64,000 nt of DNA from Dyadobacter bucti (GTDB lineage Bacteria > Bacteroidota > Bacteroidia > Cytophagales > Spirosomataceae), in assembly GCF_005869225.1 (NCBI RefSeq), contig NZ_SWFP01000005.1, forward strand, positions 620,001 to 684,000. The letters run 5' to 3'. Every line of letters starts with the position of its first letter. Positions within the stretch are counted from its first letter, which is position 1. Under the pieces are notes generated by a model. That model had not been told where the DNA came from. It ran no database searches and worked only from the letters and a program-made list of their open reading frames with translations. Both the position numbers and the translations under genes were made by a program. This document shows positions 61,101 through 64,000 of this stretch, one piece after another.

Positions 61101-61379
61101 ACCCACCGTGATTTCTTTTTTCAACAAACCAATGGAAGAAAAAACAAGGATAGCATCGGTACCGGGGACATCGATCATGTAATTTCCGTCGGCGTCGGTC
61201 ACAGTGCCTGTTGCCGTGTTTTTTAACTGTACGTTTACACCTGGTAAACCTGCTCCGTCGACCGAGGAAGTTACCTTACCTCTAACGGGATGTTGCTGGG
61301 CAAATGACGGCTGGGCAGTCCATGCCAGCGACACAATCAGCAAAAAACTGAAAAGTGAATTTCGTAAATTTTGTCTCAT
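58122..61379 (-). CDS. SusC/RagA TonB-linked outer-membrane transporter (second pair)
   Basis: A 1085-aa protein from the ATG at 61379 ([14 protein letters not shown]); the longer frame adds an unlikely 25 residues. The signal ends in SFAQ. A carboxypeptidase-like regulatory domain ([24 protein letters not shown]) is followed by the plug, with [75 protein letters not shown]. The barrel ends YLVGLRFGF. It imports an unknown oligomer. There are no hydrolases or regulators next to this pair: YigZ and the orphan antitoxin lie on one side and uvrA on the other. Confidence 0.95.
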   Translation of the reverse strand: [1085 protein letters not shown]

Positions 61380-61708
61380 AAAAAATGATGGGAAAAATGT
61401 TAAAAAAATATTAATTAGTATAGGTATAATGCCAAATATATGAATTGGCGTCATATTTTATAATGTATACTATAAATATTTTTATAAGTAATATTGATAA
61501 AGTAATGGTTACAAATGATCATTTTCTTTAAAAAAACGGTAATGCAATCGTTTGCATAGTGTTCAAATGCTTCAAAATAATTGTTCGTAAACCACTATAC
61601 GCCGGGATTTATACGAGGAAAAATATTTGCAACTCAAGGTGTATTTTTGTGGTTATTCATTAGCACGGATTTTTCCGGTATCAGGATTACACTAACATTG
61701 CTGCTATT
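61380..61708. other. 329-bp AT-rich divergent region between susC and uvrA
   Basis: The gap holds the susC -7 box (61433-61440), then AT-rich sequence with several short TATA-type runs. I see no LexA-like palindrome that I can support, no ORF and no clear TAnnTTTG box for uvrA. Confidence 0.5.
61433..61440 (-). promoter_or_regulatory. Candidate -7 promoter box for the second susC (TATATTTG)
   Basis: The minus strand reads TATATTTG, the same octamer found before the first susC, at a similar distance (about 55 bp) from the ATG. No -33 TTTG is at the usual spacing. Confidence 0.5.
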
Positions 61709-64000
61709 TTGGAATACTTGAATGGTTTAGAAATTGAGGAACAGGACCTCATAGAAGTAGAAGGTGCCCGTGAGCATAACCTGAAAAATATAGATGTTGA
61801 CATTCCGCGGAATAAGCTGGTGGTGGTGACCGGCATCAGTGGCAGCGGGAAATCTTCACTGGCTTTTGATACGATTTATGCGGAGGGGCAGCGCCGCTAT
61901 ATGGAGAGTTTTTCCTCCTATGCGCGTGGCTTTATCGGGGAAATGGAGCGACCGGATGTGGATAAGATCACGGGCCTTTCTCCTGTTATCAGTATTGAAC
62001 AAAAAACAACTTCCCGCAATCCGCGGTCGACGGTCGGGACGGTTACGGAGATATATGATTTTCTGCGGCTGTTGTATGCGAGGGCCGGCAACGCCTATTC
62101 GTATGTGACCGGCCGGCGAATGGTGAAACAGTCCCAGGATCAGATCGTTAATCAGTTAATGACGCAGTTTCTCGGACAAAAGATCGTATTGCTGGCACCG
62201 GCGGTTAAAGGACGGAAAGGGCATTACCGGGAGCTTTTTGTGCAGATCGCACGATTGGGCTATACCAAAGTAAGGGTGGACGGTGAAGTACAGGATATCG
62301 CCCCGAAAATGCAGCTCGACCGCTACAAGGTGCATGATATCGAAATTGTGATCGACCGGGTAGTACCGAAGAAAGAGGAGGAAGACCCGCAGTCGCGGTA
62401 CCGTCTTAGCCAGTCTGTGGCTACTGCGATCAAACAAGGAAAGGGCGCGCTGATGGTTTTGGACGCAAAAGGGGAGACCTATTACTTTTCCCAAAACCTG
62501 ATGGATCCTGAGTCGGGAATCAGCTACGATGATCCTGCCCCGAACGCATTTTCTTTTAATTCGCCTTACGGCTGGTGCCCTACCTGCCAGGGACTTGGCG
62601 TGGTGGAGGAAATTACGGAAGAATCCATTATACCTGACAAATCGCTGAGCATCAGCAAGGGCGGTATAGCGCCCATGGGAGAGTACCGGGAAGCATGGAT
62701 CTTCAAACAGCTGGAGGTACTCCTCAAAAAGTTTAAGATCACACTGACGACCCCACTGAACAAATTCCCTGAGGAAGCGATCAAACTCGTGTTGTATGGA
62801 AGTGAAGATGCTGTGCCGGTACCCTCCAAAAAGTACCCGGGAACGGAATGGGAAACGAAGTTCGACGGGATTGTCAATTTCCTGAAACGCCAGCAGGAGT
62901 CGGGAAATGATAAAATCCAGGACTGGCTGAAGGACTTTATGACGATACAAACCTGTCCGGAATGTGAAGGAAAGCGTTTGAGAAAGGAATCACTGCATTT
63001 CCGGGTAGACGGCAAGGATATTGCGGAATTGTCGAACAGCGATATCAGGGAGCTGGCCGACTGGCTGGTGAACCTGGAAGACCGCCTGGAAGAAAGACAA
63101 AGTGTGATTGGCCATGAGGTATTGAAGGAAATTCGCAAACGGGTTGGTTTTCTTCTTGATGTGGGCCTTGACTACCTCACGCTGAACCGGGCGCTCCGTA
63201 CACTTTCGGGAGGGGAAGCGCAACGCATTCGACTGGCTACGCAAATCGGTACCCAGCTTACAGGAGTACTTTATATCATGGACGAACCGAGCATCGGGCT
63301 GCATCAACGGGATAATGTGCGGCTGATCAATTCGCTGAAAAGCTTGCGTGATCTTGGAAACACGGTACTGGTTGTGGAACACGATAAAGATATGATGCTA
63401 GCCTCCGACTATATCCTGGATATAGGCCCGGGCGCAGGTCGTCATGGCGGAAATGTGGTGGGAGCGGGAACGCCTGAAGTTTTTCTTCAAAACGGGTCAT
63501 TGACAGCGGAATATCTGAGTGGGAGAACATCGATTGAGGTACCTAAAAAGCGCAGAAAAGGAACGGGGCAGGCTATCTCTTTGAAAGGATGTACGGGGCA
63601 CAATCTTAAGAATGTAAATCTCTCGGTCCCGCTGGGAACTATGGTTTGCGTGACAGGCGTGAGCGGGAGCGGAAAATCCTCTCTGATTCATGAAACGCTG
63701 TTTCCACTACTTAATCACCACTTTTATAAATCACGGAGAGAGCCATTGTCCTACAAATCCATTGAAGGCCTGGATCATATCGACAAGGTAATAGAAGTGG
63801 ACCAGTCGCCGATCGGACGTACGCCCAGATCAAACCCGGCTACCTATACCAATCTTTTTACGGATATCAGGACGCTTTTTGCCGAGCTGCCGGAAGCTAA
63901 GATCCGGGGTTACAAGCCGGGCAGATTTTCATTCAATGTAAAAGGCGGTCGTTGCGAGGACTGTGAAGGTGCGGGTATGAAGAAAATTGAGATGGACTTT
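61709..64000 (+). CDS. uvrA: Excinuclease ABC subunit A, partial (3' end outside the window)
   Basis: 764 codons are visible of about 950. [21 protein letters not shown] opens the first ABC ATPase, with Walker [10 protein letters not shown] at residues 42-50. [15 protein letters not shown] and [12 protein letters not shown] are zinc-binding elements. [19 protein letters not shown] is the ABC signature, [15 protein letters not shown] the Walker B, and GVSGSGKSS the second Walker [24 protein letters not shown] starts the last zinc module. UvrA finds DNA lesions for UvrBC. No ATG precedes the conserved start, so a TTG at 61709 or 61718 is used; I chose 61709. Long antisense frames here are shadows of its codon pattern. 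Confidence 0.95.
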   Translation, partial: MEYLNGLEIEEQDLIEVEGAREHNLKNIDVDIPRNKLVVVTGISGSGKSSLAFDTIYAEGQRRYMESFSSYARGFIGEMERPDVDKITGLSPVISIEQKTTSRNPRSTVGTVTEIYDFLRLLYARAGNAYSYVTGRRMVKQSQDQIVNQLMTQFLGQKIVLLAPAVKGRKGHYRELFVQIARLGYTKVRVDGEVQDIAPKMQLDRYKVHDIEIVIDRVVPKKEEEDPQSRYRLSQSVATAIKQGKGALMVLDAKGETYYFSQNLMDPESGISYDDPAPNAFSFNSPYGWCPTCQGLGVVEEITEESIIPDKSLSISKGGIAPMGEYREAWIFKQLEVLLKKFKITLTTPLNKFPEEAIKLVLYGSEDAVPVPSKKYPGTEWETKFDGIVNFLKRQQESGNDKIQDWLKDFMTIQTCPECEGKRLRKESLHFRVDGKDIAELSNSDIRELADWLVNLEDRLEERQSVIGHEVLKEIRKRVGFLLDVGLDYLTLNRALRTLSGGEAQRIRLATQIGTQLTGVLYIMDEPSIGLHQRDNVRLINSLKSLRDLGNTVLVVEHDKDMMLASDYILDIGPGAGRHGGNVVGAGTPEVFLQNGSLTAEYLSGRTSIEVPKKRRKGTGQAISLKGCTGHNLKNVNLSVPLGTMVCVTGVSGSGKSSLIHETLFPLLNHHFYKSRREPLSYKSIEGLDHIDKVIEVDQSPIGRTPRSNPATYTNLFTDIRTLFAELPEAKIRGYKPGRFSFNVKGGRCEDCEGAGMKKIEMDF

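Noticed and set aside
62156-62950. 264-aa open frame on the minus strand inside uvrA
   Set aside because: It is antisense to strongly conserved UvrA motifs and shows no recognisable domain; it is a codon-bias shadow.
1-64000. Prophage, insertion sequence, integron, tRNA or rRNA genes
   Set aside because: No transposase, integrase, phage structural protein, cloverleaf tRNA or rRNA sequence was recognised anywhere in the window.

Overview
The window looks like chromosomal DNA of a member of the Bacteroidota, most likely order Cytophagales and plausibly Dyadobacter or a close relative. That placement is an inference from gene content; no search was run. The signs are two SusC/SusD outer-membrane pairs, several -7 promoter boxes of the Bacteroidota form TAnnTTTG, weak or absent Shine-Dalgarno sequences, and a gene set typical of soil and plant-associated saprophytes. 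I see no rRNA, tRNA, CRISPR array, insertion sequence or prophage. Almost all space is coding, and ends are closed by hairpin terminators.

Layout. 1-5.1 kb: the 3' end of a pdeM-like nuclease gene, a DUF4143 ATPase, a lipoprotein esterase and a two-subunit, Tat-exported molybdenum hydroxylase. 5.1-10.1 kb: a leftward signalling operon, FIST sensor, then PAS histidine kinase, then single receiver, then hybrid kinase. This gene order recalls NosP-type nitric-oxide sensing modules. 10.2-16.2 kb: dGTPase, a DUF3500 protein, a ParE-type toxin-antitoxin pair, an RluE-like pseudouridine synthase, a YccF protein, a quinone oxidoreductase and a hydrolase. 16.4-21.5 kb: a TonB-dependent receptor divergent from a MocR/PdxR-type regulator. 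The short shared intergenic region carries paired direct repeats that look like the regulator's operator. An exported FAD sugar-alcohol or lactone oxidase follows. 21.6-28.5 kb: a TetR-like/AarF kinase pair, an AI-2E family exporter, a HigB toxin with an antitoxin lacking its DNA-binding domain, a VOC protein, an acetyltransferase, a DUF72 protein, a PIN toxin pair and a cupin.

28.5-39.2 kb is a carbohydrate-utilisation locus. A divergent AraC-family activator faces a leftward run of sodium-sugar symporter, GH130 phosphorylase, cellobiose/mannobiose 2-epimerase, SusC and SusD. Together these fit uptake and phosphorolysis of beta-1,4-mannobiose: the epimerase makes mannosyl-glucose and GH130 splits it into mannose-1-phosphate and glucose. 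No endo-mannanase is present in the window.

39.2-56.2 kb is mostly housekeeping: ilvE, cobalamin adenosyltransferase, queA, tyrS, recX, nrdB, corA, glycosyltransferases, an MFS transporter and a YigZ protein. Among them lie a secreted GH43 enzyme, a frameshifted PIN toxin beside an intact antitoxin-like gene, and a 59-aa HigA-like fragment too short for usual gene calls. 56.3-64 kb holds a second SusC/SusD pair without adjacent enzymes, and the first 764 codons of uvrA, which runs off the end.

The most interesting items are the FIST signalling operon, the MocR/TonB-receptor divergon with visible repeats, the decaying toxin-antitoxin set, a clover-leaf palindrome between recX and nrdB, and complementary polypurine/polypyrimidine tracts around a 47-aa ORF.
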